NCBI GenBank assembly: GCA_963697345.1
Contig: CAVONS010000008.1
Location: 124,001-188,000 of the forward strand
Direction: 5' to 3'
Length of the DNA: 64,000 nt
DNA from: Prado023 sp963697345
GTDB lineage: Bacteria; Actinomycetota; Actinomycetes; S36-B12; CAIYMF01
Of the stretch, positions 49,046-57,611 are shown one piece after another. The notes below the pieces were generated by a model. It was not told the origin of the DNA. It saw nothing but the letters and a program-made list of their open reading frames with translations, and ran no database searches. Each line of letters opens with the position of its first letter. The stretch's first letter is position 1. The translations under genes were made by a program, and so were the position numbers.

Positions 49046-51418
49046 ATGGGACCACTGTCTCGCTGGGCGGTCGATCGCCCATGGAGGGCGCTGGGCGCCT
49101 GGGTGCTGATGGCCGTGCTGATCGGAGTTCTGGGAGTGCGCTTCGGTGGGTCGTACAACGACTCCTTCGAGCTGCCTGACACGGAGTCCGCCACCGCTCA
49201 GGAGCTGCTGGGACAGATCCCAGGTGTGGAGGACTCGCTCACGGAGGCCACGGTCAAGATCGTGTGGAGTCCGGAGTCGGGATCGGTCAACGACCCGGCC
49301 GTGCAGGCCGCCACCTCGGAGCTGCTCATGGAGGTGTCGACCAATCCCTCCGTGACATGCGTCGTGACGCCCTATGGTCCGCCGATGGGTGACGCGTGCC
49401 CCGATCCTGGGGCACAGCCCGGGGCGGGACAGGCGCCGGGGGAGAGTGGCCAGGAGGGTCAGGCACCCGGGGCGGATGCAGCGGTCCAGCCCACCCCGCA
49501 GCAGGCCAAGGTGCTGGCGGGCATGGGGCCGGCCGGTGTGAGCATCGATGAGTCGGTGGCCTATGCCTCGGTCACCTTCGGCGCCCCGGTCGGCGAGATC
49601 CCACTCACGGACGTGGAGGCCGTGCTGGAGTCGGTCGGGGCTGCGAACGGGGTCGACGGACTGATCGTCGGCGCCAGCGGCCAGGCGTTCGAGGCAGCCA
49701 GCCAGGAGCCGCCGGCCAGTGAGGGGATCGGTGTGGCCGTGGCCCTGCTGATCCTGCTGATCGCGTTCGGCTCCCTGATCGGGGCACTGCTGCCGATCGG
49801 CGCGGCTGTGCTCTCGCTCGCACTGGGTCAGGCGCTGGTCCTGGTCACCGCCAACTACCTCACCGTCGCCACCTTCGCCCCGACCCTGGCCGCGATGATC
49901 GGCCTGGGTGTGGGCATCGACTACTCGTTGTTCGTCATCAACCGGTACAAGCAGGCGCTGGAGGCCGGCCGCGAACCGCGCGCAGCGGTGCATGAGTCGG
50001 TTCGTACTGCCGGACGAGCCGTGCTGTTCGCTGCCTTCACGGTCATGATCGCCCTGAGCGGCCTGTTCGTGATCGGCTTCGACTTCTTCAACGGCCTGGC
50101 CGTCGCCTCGATCGCCACCGTGTTCATGATGCTGATCGGTGCGACGTTCCTGCTTCCTGCAGTCCTGTCGCTGTTGGGCCGCCGCGCGTTCGCCGTGCGC
50201 ATGCCGTGGGCGCGCAAGCCCAAGGTGCACAACCCTGCCGGGTCCGGATTCGCCCGGTACGGCCGCTGGCTGCAGAGCCACTACCGCGTTGTGGGGGCGG
50301 TGTCGCTGCTCATCGTGCTGATCATGGCGCTGCCCGTCGGCTCGATGCGGCTGGGCTTCACCGACGACGGTGGGCGCCCCGAGGGCAGCTCCGCCCGGAT
50401 CGCCTACGACCTGGTGGCCGAGGGCTTCGGGCCGGGGCTCAACGGTCCGTTCATCGTGACCACGCAGACCGCCCAGCCGGGGGACAACGCGGCGGTGGGC
50501 GAGCTCGCCGGCGCCCTCGGCGCAGACCCGGGAGTCGCGGCAGCCATCCCGCTCCCGATGGCCCCGGAGGCCAGCGTGACGGCGGTCCAGGTCATTCCGA
50601 TGACCTCGCCCCAGGATGCCCAGACCGAGGCGCTGCTGGTGCGCATGCGCGGGGACATCATCCCCGCGGTGGCGACCTCCGCCGGGCTCACCGCCTATGT
50701 CGGCGGAGTGCTGGCCATCACCTCTGACTTCACCACGGTGCTCACCGACGCGCTGCCGGTGTTCCTCCTGGTGGTCGTCGGGTTCGGGTTCCTGGCGCTG
50801 GTCCTGCTGTTCCGCTCGATCCTGGTCCCGTTGACAGGTGTCGTGACGAGCCTGCTGTCCATGGCCGCGGCCATGGGGCTGACCGTGGCGGTGTTCCAGT
50901 GGGGTTGGGGTGCCCAGCTGCTCGGCGTGTCGAGCACCGGTCCGATCATGCCGTTCCTGCCGATCATGGTGTTCGCGATCCTCTTCGGCCTGTCCATGGA
51001 CTACCAGGTGTTCCTGGTCAGCCGGATGCAGGAGGAGTGGGGTCACACGCAGGACAACAACAAGGCCGTGCGTCGCGGACTGGCCGCCTCAGGTCGAGTG
51101 GTCATGATCGCCGCCGCCATCATGATCAGCGTCTTCTCGGCCTTCGTGCTCGGCGACGAACCCACCATCAAGCTGTTCGGCCTCGCGCTGGCCTCGGCGG
51201 TCCTGTTCGACGCCTTCGTGATCCGGCTGATCATCGTGCCGTCGCTGATGTACCAGTTCGGCTCTGCGAACTGGTGGATGCCCGGATGGCTCGCCCGGAT
51301 CCTGCCGAAGGTCTCGGTCGAGTCCGATGAGGACGCCGAGTTCGAGGCCGCAGAGATCGACGACATCCCCGAGGACGACGTGCTGGCCGACGCCGCACCG
51401 CCGGCTTCCGCGGGCTGA
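49046..51418 (+). CDS. MMPL family RND transporter
   Basis: 790 residues. One helix near the N-terminus, an extracytoplasmic loop (about 35-225), five helices (about 225-375), a second helix-loop-helix-bundle half (about 410-770) and an acidic tail. Proton-relay Asp-Tyr pairs appear as GIDYSLF in the first half and SMDYQVFL in the second. The first loop contains a Pro/Gly/Gln-rich low-complexity insert (about 115-150). MMPL proteins export lipids, siderophores or drugs; with a MarR neighbour, drug or fatty-acid efflux is likely. GAGGAG lies 9 bases before the ATG. Confidence 0.93.
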   Translation: MGPLSRWAVDRPWRALGAWVLMAVLIGVLGVRFGGSYNDSFELPDTESATAQELLGQIPGVEDSLTEATVKIVWSPESGSVNDPAVQAATSELLMEVSTNPSVTCVVTPYGPPMGDACPDPGAQPGAGQAPGESGQEGQAPGADAAVQPTPQQAKVLAGMGPAGVSIDESVAYASVTFGAPVGEIPLTDVEAVLESVGAANGVDGLIVGASGQAFEAASQEPPASEGIGVAVALLILLIAFGSLIGALLPIGAAVLSLALGQALVLVTANYLTVATFAPTLAAMIGLGVGIDYSLFVINRYKQALEAGREPRAAVHESVRTAGRAVLFAAFTVMIALSGLFVIGFDFFNGLAVASIATVFMMLIGATFLLPAVLSLLGRRAFAVRMPWARKPKVHNPAGSGFARYGRWLQSHYRVVGAVSLLIVLIMALPVGSMRLGFTDDGGRPEGSSARIAYDLVAEGFGPGLNGPFIVTTQTAQPGDNAAVGELAGALGADPGVAAAIPLPMAPEASVTAVQVIPMTSPQDAQTEALLVRMRGDIIPAVATSAGLTAYVGGVLAITSDFTTVLTDALPVFLLVVVGFGFLALVLLFRSILVPLTGVVTSLLSMAAAMGLTVAVFQWGWGAQLLGVSSTGPIMPFLPIMVFAILFGLSMDYQVFLVSRMQEEWGHTQDNNKAVRRGLAASGRVVMIAAAIMISVFSAFVLGDEPTIKLFGLALASAVLFDAFVIRLIIVPSLMYQFGSANWWMPGWLARILPKVSVESDEDAEFEAAEIDDIPEDDVLADAAPPASAG

Positions 51419-51426
51419 CGTCTGAG

Positions 51427-51463
51427 GTCGGGCTTCCTGCGATACTTTTGCAGGAAGCCCGAC
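51427..51463. terminator. 14-bp perfect hairpin after the MMPL gene
   Basis: GTCGGGCTTCCTGC (51427-51440) and GCAGGAAGCCCGAC (51450-51463) pair fully around a 9-base loop. It probably ends the MMPL transcript; no clear T run. Confidence 0.65.
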
Positions 51464-51466
51464 GGG

Positions 51467-51476
51467 AGCCTAGGCT
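51467..51476. promoter_or_regulatory. Short palindrome before the metal transporter
   Basis: AGCCTAGGCT is a perfect 10-base palindrome 41 bases before the start codon. It resembles the core of DtxR/MntR-type sites, but the flanks do not extend it, so the call is weak. Confidence 0.25.
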
Positions 51477-51517
51477 GAGCGCGGCGCCCGCTCGGGCGGC
51501 CAAGGGAGGGTGAAGCG

Positions 51518-52507
51518 ATGCGCGTGGCTGTTCTGGGTGTTGTGGCGGGTCTGCTCCTGACTGGGTGCGCCCAGTCCGGGGAGGTCGAGGAGGCAGCGGA
51601 CGACAAGCTCCTGATCGCCACGACCGTATCCCCGTTGACATCGATCGCCGCCAACATCGGCGGTGACCTGGTGGAGGTCGAGGGGATCGTGCCCGAGGGA
51701 ACCAACAGCCACACGTTCGAGCCACCACCCAGTGCCGCAGGACTGCTCAGCGACGCCGACCTGATCCTGGTCAACGGCCTGAAGCTGGAGGACCCCACGC
51801 GCGAGCTCGCCGAGGCCAACAAGAAGCCCGAGACACAGGTGGTGGAGCTCGGCACGGAGGTCCTGCCCGAGTCGGAGTACATCTTCGACTTCTCCTTCCC
51901 CGAGGAGGAGGGCAAGCCCAACCCGCACCTGTGGACCGACCCGGTCCACGCCGGTGAGTACGCGACCCTGATCGCCGAGAAGCTCTCCGAGCTCGACCCG
52001 GACAACGCTGCGGCCTACGACGCGAACCTCCAGGCGTTCCTGGCCAAGACCACAGAGCTCGCCGACGCGCTGGTCGCCGACCAGGCCAGCGTCCCCGGCG
52101 GCATCAAGCTCGTGACCTACCACGATGCCTACGCCTACGTGGGTCGCCGGTACGGCTGGGAGGTGGTGGGGGCGATCCAGCCCAGCAACTTCGCGGAGCC
52201 AACGCCCTCGGAGGTCGCAGCCCTGATCGACCAGATCGAGGCCGAGCAGGTGTCGGCAGTGTTCGGGTCCGAGGTGTTCCCCTCGCCTGTGCTCGAGGAG
52301 ATCGCCAACGAGGCTGGGGCGACGTACATCGACGATCTGCGTGATGACGACCTCCCGGGGGAGCCGGGGGACCCTGAGCACTCCTACCTCGGGCTGATGC
52401 GCTTCGACTACGTGACCATGATCGAGGGGCTGGGTGGCCAGGCCCCGGGCCTGCGTGCGCTCGACGTATCCGACGTCGCGCCCGACGAGGCGAAGTATCC
52501 GCAGTGA
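51518..52507 (+). CDS. Metal ABC transporter substrate-binding lipoprotein (zinc type)
   Basis: 329 residues. Signal peptide with lipobox LLTGC, lipid Cys at 17. Cluster A-I fold with metal ligands H65 (NSHTFEP), H137 (NPHLWTDP) and H202 (TYHDAYAY) and an Asp late in the chain. Three His is the ZnuA/TroA pattern; manganese binders have Glu at the third place. There is no His-rich loop. It is followed by ATPase and permease genes with GTGA and ATG overlaps. GGAGGG lies ahead of the ATG. Confidence 0.9.
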   Translation: MRVAVLGVVAGLLLTGCAQSGEVEEAADDKLLIATTVSPLTSIAANIGGDLVEVEGIVPEGTNSHTFEPPPSAAGLLSDADLILVNGLKLEDPTRELAEANKKPETQVVELGTEVLPESEYIFDFSFPEEEGKPNPHLWTDPVHAGEYATLIAEKLSELDPDNAAAYDANLQAFLAKTTELADALVADQASVPGGIKLVTYHDAYAYVGRRYGWEVVGAIQPSNFAEPTPSEVAALIDQIEAEQVSAVFGSEVFPSPVLEEIANEAGATYIDDLRDDDLPGEPGDPEHSYLGLMRFDYVTMIEGLGGQAPGLRALDVSDVAPDEAKYPQ

Positions 52508-53360
52508 CCGAGGCGCTGTTGCGCACGGCTGGCCTGGGCATCGCCTACCAGCAGGGCCGCCCTGTCCTGACTGACATCAACCTCACCATCGAGCCCGGCG
52601 AGTTCTCGGGGATCGTGGGTCCCTCGGGGTCCGGCAAGACCACGCTGCTGCGGGTCCTCATGGGTGCCATCGCCGCGCCGCGCCGGGATCCGCAGGGCCT
52701 GTGGCAGGGGACGGTGGAGCGTCGTGCCGGCCTGCGGATGGCCTATGTGCCGCAGCTGGAGACGATCAACTGGGACTTCCCGGTCACGGTCTTCGAATGC
52801 GTCCTCATGGGTCGACCGCAACGTGGTGTTCGCTTCCGGGCCACCGTCCGCGGAGCGCGACGAGGTGATGACACGCACTCGACCGGCTCGGGATCGCCGA
52901 GCTCGCAGGTCGGCACATCCGGGAGCTCTCCGGCGGCCAGCAGCAGAGGATGTTCCTCGCTCGCGCGCTGACGCGCCAGCCCGACCTGCTGCTGCTCGAC
53001 GAGCCCACCTCCGGGGTGGACATCACCACCCGCCATGCAGTGCTGCACCTGCTCGCGGACCTGAACGCGTCCGGGATCTCGATCATCCTCACCACGCACG
53101 ACCTCAACGGGATGGCCGCCCACCTGCCGAACCTCGTCTGCATGAACCAGCGGGTGATCGCCCACGGGCCACCGTCCGAGGTGCTGACCGCTCCGGTCCT
53201 GGAGGCGACCTTCGGTGCTGGGCTCGACGTGCTGACTCATCTCGGGATGCCGGTGGTGGTCGACTCCGGACGCGGGCTGTGGGACGCCCAGGACCAATCC
53301 CATCCCCACTCCGGACTCCCCGCAGGTGCCGCAGGCCCGAAAGGCGGCACCGATGACTGA
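52504..53360 (+). pseudogene. Metal ABC transporter ATPase, frameshifted
   Basis: The gene begins at a GTG overlapping the lipoprotein stop and reads normally through Walker A GPSGSGKTT and AYVPQLETINWDFPVTVFECVLMGRPQR. Near 52815-52825 the conserved reading moves one frame (NVVFASGPPSAERDEVM), and at about 52871 it moves again (ALDRLGIAELAG, LSGGQQQRMFLARAL, LLLLDEPTSGVD, ILTTHDL) to a TGA at 53358-53360. All ATPase motifs exist, but in three frames. Removing one base at each place restores a full 284-residue protein. Either the gene is recently broken or the sequence has two errors. The permease start overlaps its end. Confidence 0.8.
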
Positions 53361-54258
53361 TCTCCTCTCCGCTCTCCTGGACCCGTTCAGCTACCAGTTC
53401 TTCGTCAAGGGGATCGTCGTCGCCACGATGGCCGGCGCGCTGCTGGGGCTCATCGGGGTCTACATCGTGCTTCGTGGGATGAGCTACATCGGCCACGGGC
53501 TCTCGCACGCCATCTTCGGTGGCTTCGCCGCCAGCCAGCTGATCGCCTCGAGCTGGTACATGCTCGGGGCCGGCATCTGGGGTGTCGCCTCGGCGCTGGC
53601 GATCAACAGCGTGTCGCGCCGGCACCGGATCGGTTCGGACGCTGCGATCGGCGTCGTCACGACCGCGTCGTTCGCGCTCGGCGTGGCCCTGCTGGCCAAG
53701 TTCGGCAACCGTGGTCCGAGCTTCGATGCGGCGCTGTTCGGGTCGATCCTCGGGATCTCCCAGGGGCAGGTCTGGGCGCTGGCCGCGATCAGCATCGTCA
53801 CCGTCGTGCTCGTGGTCCTGGGGTACCGGGCGCTGCTGTTCGCCACGTTCGACCCGGACGTCGCGCAGGCCTCGGGTGTCAATGTCGCGCGCACCGACGC
53901 GATCCTCGTCAGCGTCCTGAGCCTGGCGATCCTGGCCACCCTCACTGTCATCGGCGTGACCCTGGTGGCCGCGATGCTGGTCATCCCGGCGGTCACCGCG
54001 CGCCTGCTGACGCAGTCGTTCGGCCGGATGCTGGTCATCTCCACGGTCCTTGGTGCGGTCTGCGGGGCCCTGGGGATGTACGCCTCCTACTACGCGAACG
54101 TCCCCAGCGGGACGATGATCGTGCTGATCGCGGCAGCGGGCTTCCTGATCGCACTGGGCATCGGCCCGGCGTTGCGTCGCCGCGAGTCGGTCGCGGGCGG
54201 TCCTGTGGCGGTGGGCGTGCCTGCGGTGTCCGTGAACCCCGGGAGCGCGATCCGGTAG
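53353..54258 (+). CDS. Metal ABC transporter permease (zinc/manganese family)
   Basis: 301 residues from the ATG at 53353, which overlaps the ATPase end by 8 bases. Eight or so membrane helices. Family features include GMSYIGHGLSHAIFGG, the Asp/Gly-containing coupling stretch ASGVNVARTDAIL, and VTLVAAMLVIPAVTARLL. It forms the channel for the zinc-type transporter with the lipoprotein at 51518. This gene is intact, in contrast to the ATPase gene before it. Confidence 0.92.
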   Translation: MTDLLSALLDPFSYQFFVKGIVVATMAGALLGLIGVYIVLRGMSYIGHGLSHAIFGGFAASQLIASSWYMLGAGIWGVASALAINSVSRRHRIGSDAAIGVVTTASFALGVALLAKFGNRGPSFDAALFGSILGISQGQVWALAAISIVTVVLVVLGYRALLFATFDPDVAQASGVNVARTDAILVSVLSLAILATLTVIGVTLVAAMLVIPAVTARLLTQSFGRMLVISTVLGAVCGALGMYASYYANVPSGTMIVLIAAAGFLIALGIGPALRRRESVAGGPVAVGVPAVSVNPGSAIR

Positions 54259-54510
54259 GCGCCGCTGCGGCGACGTGGGCATCTGTGCGGGCTGGTTCCC
54301 CGCGCACGGTGTGGCTAGCGTGACAGGGTGGACTGCTCGGTGCTGCACAGGTGCCCGTGGGCCGAGGGCTGATCCGCGTCACTCTTCCGCCCGGCGGGTT
54401 CCTGGTGCTTGCCCTCGAGATCCATCCGGAGGGCGGGTACTGCTCCTACAAGCGCGTGCAGTAGCCATCGTGCCTGTGCACCCGCAGGGATCAGGGGGCG
54501 GACGTGACGC

Positions 54511-55020
54511 TCACAGGGCCGCGGAGATCAGCCGGACCAGATCTGAGCGCGACCGATCCGCGCAGTCAAGGATGACATCGAAGTCGACGAACGTGGGTGC
54601 CGGTCCACGCAGCTGCGCGAGGTTGTTGCGCCAGGTGCGCCACGCCCGGATGCCGCTGATCATCTCGGGGCCGCGGCCGAGGTCACGCATGGCCAGGTGG
54701 TCGGCATTCGCCGTGAGGGCCATCAGCGTCACCCGGTCCACGAACAGCAGCCCGTCCCGATAGGCCGACGTGGAGCCCGGGGGCCCTGCCTCGGCCAGGA
54801 TCACGTCGATGTCGAAGCCGTCCAGTCGAGTGGCCATGGCTGTGGCCAGGTCGATTCCCAGGGCCCGCTTGGTGTCGTCGTCGGCCCCGATCATCGGGTC
54901 GAGGGTGGCGATCACGGGCGCAACGTCGATCACCACGGTCAGCGGACGCTCCTCGGCGACCCGACGCGCGATCTCCACCGGCTCGGTGGCAGTCGGCCCG
55001 CTGAGCACCAGGACAGTCAT
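54511..55020 (-). CDS. Unknown protein with degenerate P-loop-like start
   Basis: 169 residues. It starts MTVLVLSGPTATEPVEIARRV, placed like a P-loop after a first strand but without GK(S/T). Then come VVIDVAPVIATLDPMIGADDD and DVILAEAGPPG as alternating strands and loops, which resemble the layout of small kinases that phosphorylate drugs or metabolites. Lack of the Lys suggests an inactive or very diverged nucleotide-binding fold. The ATG is at 55020. No operon partner. I do not know the function. Confidence 0.55.
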   Translation of the reverse strand: MTVLVLSGPTATEPVEIARRVAEERPLTVVIDVAPVIATLDPMIGADDDTKRALGIDLATAMATRLDGFDIDVILAEAGPPGSTSAYRDGLLFVDRVTLMALTANADHLAMRDLGRGPEMISGIRAWRTWRNNLAQLRGPAPTFVDFDVILDCADRSRSDLVRLISAAL

Positions 55021-55181
55021 CCGCGCACGCCCCCAGCAGCGAAGGGGACTCGTGCGGCGCGTGCGGCGTCCATGCCTCTACGGTGCCACCACGTGTCAAC
55101 CCCCGACCGGGCCGTGGTCCACGCAGCGCGTCGCACCTGAGCACGGGACCGCCGATCCCTCGGGGAGGCCTGGGCCGCCAT

Positions 55182-55877
55182 TCAGGTGAACGCTGAGCTG
55201 GGCAGGTCGGTCTCATCGTTCGCGATGCCCAGCATGATGCGGGTGGCCACTGACTCGGGGTCCAGGCCGTGAGGCAGCCGCGGCGCGCTTCCGTGCAGGG
55301 GCCGCCCGGCCAGTCCGGTCTCAGTGTGGGGAGGTCGGGCGTCCACCAGCCTGATCCGGGAACGGCGCAGCTCGCGGGCGGCGGCCGTGTCGAAGGCGGC
55401 CAGGGCCGCCTTGGACGCCGAATAGGCCGCCATCCCGGGCATGGGGGTCTCGGCCACCACTGCGCTGATGTGCACGACGAACGGCGAGCCGCCCGACTTC
55501 GCTGATGCTTCGAGGTGCGGCCGCGCGGCTCTGAGCAGGCGGATCGGCGCGAGGGTGTTGAGCGTGAAGAGGCTGATGAGGATGTCGTCAGGGGTCTCCG
55601 CGGCGGGACCGAAGGCGACCGCGCCGGCGGCGAACACGATCGCATCCAGCCGACCATGGGCCCCGACCGCCCGCTCGACCACCGTCTCTGCCACGCCGGC
55701 GCGACGCAGGTCAGCGGGCACGCACACGCCGTCCACACCCAGGTCCGACAGCCGCCCGGCGTCCCGTGCCGTGAGCGTGAGCAGAGCTCCCGCGGCGGCC
55801 AGCTGACGGGCCAGCGGTGCCCCCAGCCCACCCGAGGCCCCCGCCACCAGAACACTGGCACCCGCGACATCACTCAT
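55182..55877 (-). CDS. Short-chain dehydrogenase/reductase
   Basis: 231 residues from the ATG at 55877. The Rossmann opening is VLVAGASGGLGAPLARQL (GxxxGxG), the cofactor-specific loop LTARDAGRL suggests NADP(H), and the catalytic set is present: NTLAPIRLLRAARP, VHISAVVAETPMPG (Ser) and YSASKAAL (Tyr and Lys). Cytoplasmic oxidoreductase of unknown substrate, shorter than most at the C-terminus. Divergent from the CxxC protein at 56003. Confidence 0.9.
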   Translation of the reverse strand: MSDVAGASVLVAGASGGLGAPLARQLAAAGALLTLTARDAGRLSDLGVDGVCVPADLRRAGVAETVVERAVGAHGRLDAIVFAAGAVAFGPAAETPDDILISLFTLNTLAPIRLLRAARPHLEASAKSGGSPFVVHISAVVAETPMPGMAAYSASKAALAAFDTAAARELRRSRIRLVDARPPHTETGLAGRPLHGSAPRLPHGLDPESVATRIMLGIANDETDLPSSAFT

Positions 55878-56002
55878 GGCCCCCAGCCTCCCACGGTGAT
55901 CGGGGGTCGGCACCACGAGCTCCGGGCCGCCCGCCTGCCGTGGCCGGCCGGTGGCTGGGAGGATCTCAGGCGGATCCTGCCCAACCGGGCTACCGTTGTG
56001 CC

Positions 56003-56410
56003 ATGAACTCCCACCACGGCGTGACCAGGCTGATAGGGGTCTATCACGCTGACGGTGGCCCGGTCGGCGAAGCCAAGTACGTCATCGGCAAGCTGCTGGG
56101 AACCGCGCACTGCGCCCTCTGCGACATCACCCACTCGCCCGTGCGTCGCAAGCCGGAATGGGACCAGATGGTCGGGCGCCTGGGCATCCCGTTCCAACTG
56201 GTCCACCTCAACGAGATGACCGCAGAGGTTGCCGAGTTGGCGCGGACCACAGGAACGCCGGTGGTGGTCGGCCAGTGCCCGGACGGCGTGTTGACGCCGC
56301 TGCTGGGCCCGGACCAGCTTGAGGTGCAGGGCAGTTCGGTGCAACGGTTCGAGGCCACGTTGGTCAGGACGCTCACGGAGATCGGGAGTCCCTGCGCGCC
56401 TCACGGCTGA
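56003..56410 (+). CDS. Small conserved-looking protein with HCALCDITH motif
   Basis: 135 residues from the ATG at 56003. It reads GVYHADGGPVGEAKYVIGKLLG, then AHCALCDITHSPVRRKPEWDQM with a CxxC next to two His. That could bind a metal or be redox active. A thioredoxin-like order follows (strand IPFQLVHLNE, helix, then TPVVVGQCPDG). No signal or membrane segment. I recall similar actinobacterial hypotheticals but know no function. It lies 13 bases from the convergent acetyltransferase gene. Confidence 0.65.
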   Translation: MNSHHGVTRLIGVYHADGGPVGEAKYVIGKLLGTAHCALCDITHSPVRRKPEWDQMVGRLGIPFQLVHLNEMTAEVAELARTTGTPVVVGQCPDGVLTPLLGPDQLEVQGSSVQRFEATLVRTLTEIGSPCAPHG

Positions 56411-56423
56411 GCCCCTGCCGCGC

Positions 56424-57455
56424 TCAGCCCAGCTGCGCTCGGGCCTCGGTCTCGCCGTCCACGATCCGGCCGGTCGGGATGAAGCCGCGGGCGAGGTAGA
56501 ACGGTCGGGGCGACCCCCGGCCCTCGACCCAACTCGTGACGAGCGTGCCAGCGCCCATGGCTCGGCACTGCTCATCCACGAGGCCGAGCGCGCGCGTGGC
56601 GACGCCGCGGCGTTGGTGCAACCGGTCCACGAGCAGCCGCCAGAGCATCGGCTCAGGGTGGGCCTGTGTCGGGAGCGCGAGCATCACGAAGCCCACGAGC
56701 TCGCCGTCCGCTTCGATGGCGCGCAGCCAGGGCTCGAGTGGAGTGCCATCCACGACCTCGGGGATCAGGGCGTCAGCGAACGACTCCAGGACCGGTGCGA
56801 CGAACACCTCCTGGCTGTGGTGGGTGCGCAGCCCCAGGACCGCGGCCTTGTTCGCCGCGGTGACGGCGATCAGTCGGACATCGCGCGGCGAGTTCCTGGG
56901 GCGATCCCGCCACTGCGACCACTGGTCACGGGTCATCCCGTAGATGTAGTCGTCGGAGTTCTCGTCGTCGAGCCAGTACGACAGGCGCGTGTGCCCCTCG
57001 AAGAGGAGCCCTGCCCGCTCCAGCAGCATGGCAGATGCCCGATTGTCCGGGTGCAGCGATCCGGTGACCCGCGTGATCGGCAGGGTCTCGAAGGCCCAGG
57101 CCAGCAGGGCCTCGAGTGCCTCGATGGCGTATCCGTTCCCCCAGCTTGCCCTGTCCAGGGAGTAGCCGACCTCTGCTGTGCGGCGATCGTTGGTCAGATG
57201 CAGCGACATGTCACCGATGATCCGGTTGCTGCTGGCCTCCACGAGCGTGGCCATCCACCATCCCCCGTCCGCCGGACCGTCGGACATGGCCAGGGTGTCG
57301 GCGACCGTCGACTCGGCAGCTGCGCGCGAGTACGGCGTCTCCCAGTCCTGGAGGCGTGCCACGTCGGGGTCGTTGCGCCGCTCGACGAGTGCATCCACAT
57401 CCCCGGGGAGGGCATCGCGGATGATGAGTCGGGAGGTCTGGATCGCCCGGGACAC
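56424..57455 (-). CDS. Double-GNAT acetyltransferase
   Basis: About 343 residues from the GTG at 57455; the frame runs on to an ATG at 57560, but family similarity starts at SRLIIRDALPGDVDALVERRND. The first GNAT domain (about 5-180) is RimJ/RimL-like: DRASWGNGYAIEALEALLAWAF is the acetyl-CoA loop and NRASAMLLERAGLLFEG follows. The second (about 195-343) resembles spermidine/PaiA-type enzymes, with ESFADALIPE and the CoA loop VDRLHQRRGVATRALGLV. Both CoA loops look intact, so both halves may be active. Substrates may be protein N-termini or amines; the pairing is uncommon. Confidence 0.85.
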   Translation of the reverse strand: MSRAIQTSRLIIRDALPGDVDALVERRNDPDVARLQDWETPYSRAAAESTVADTLAMSDGPADGGWWMATLVEASSNRIIGDMSLHLTNDRRTAEVGYSLDRASWGNGYAIEALEALLAWAFETLPITRVTGSLHPDNRASAMLLERAGLLFEGHTRLSYWLDDENSDDYIYGMTRDQWSQWRDRPRNSPRDVRLIAVTAANKAAVLGLRTHHSQEVFVAPVLESFADALIPEVVDGTPLEPWLRAIEADGELVGFVMLALPTQAHPEPMLWRLLVDRLHQRRGVATRALGLVDEQCRAMGAGTLVTSWVEGRGSPRPFYLARGFIPTGRIVDGETEARAQLG

Positions 57456-57611
57456 GTGCTGACCGTACCGAGTAGCCGCGGCGACGGGGACAGGTTGGGT
57501 GGATCTGACGGGGGGTTCAGGCGCGTTTGCCCGCCTTTGTGTTCCTTGAACCGGCAACAATCAGCCCGCTAGGGTCGAGAGATCATCGGGCTACCCCGCT
57601 GGGAGCAGAAC

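Noticed and set aside
48860..51046. Long minus-strand open frame opposite the MMPL gene
   Set aside because: Composition is His/Arg/Gln-rich noise typical of an antisense frame in high-G+C DNA; the plus strand is a full MMPL protein.
54351..54464. Short plus-strand frame of 37 residues (ends GGYCSYKRVQ)
   Set aside because: Codon pattern is fair but there is no ribosome site, no family I know and no operon partner; left uncalled, could be a gene fragment.
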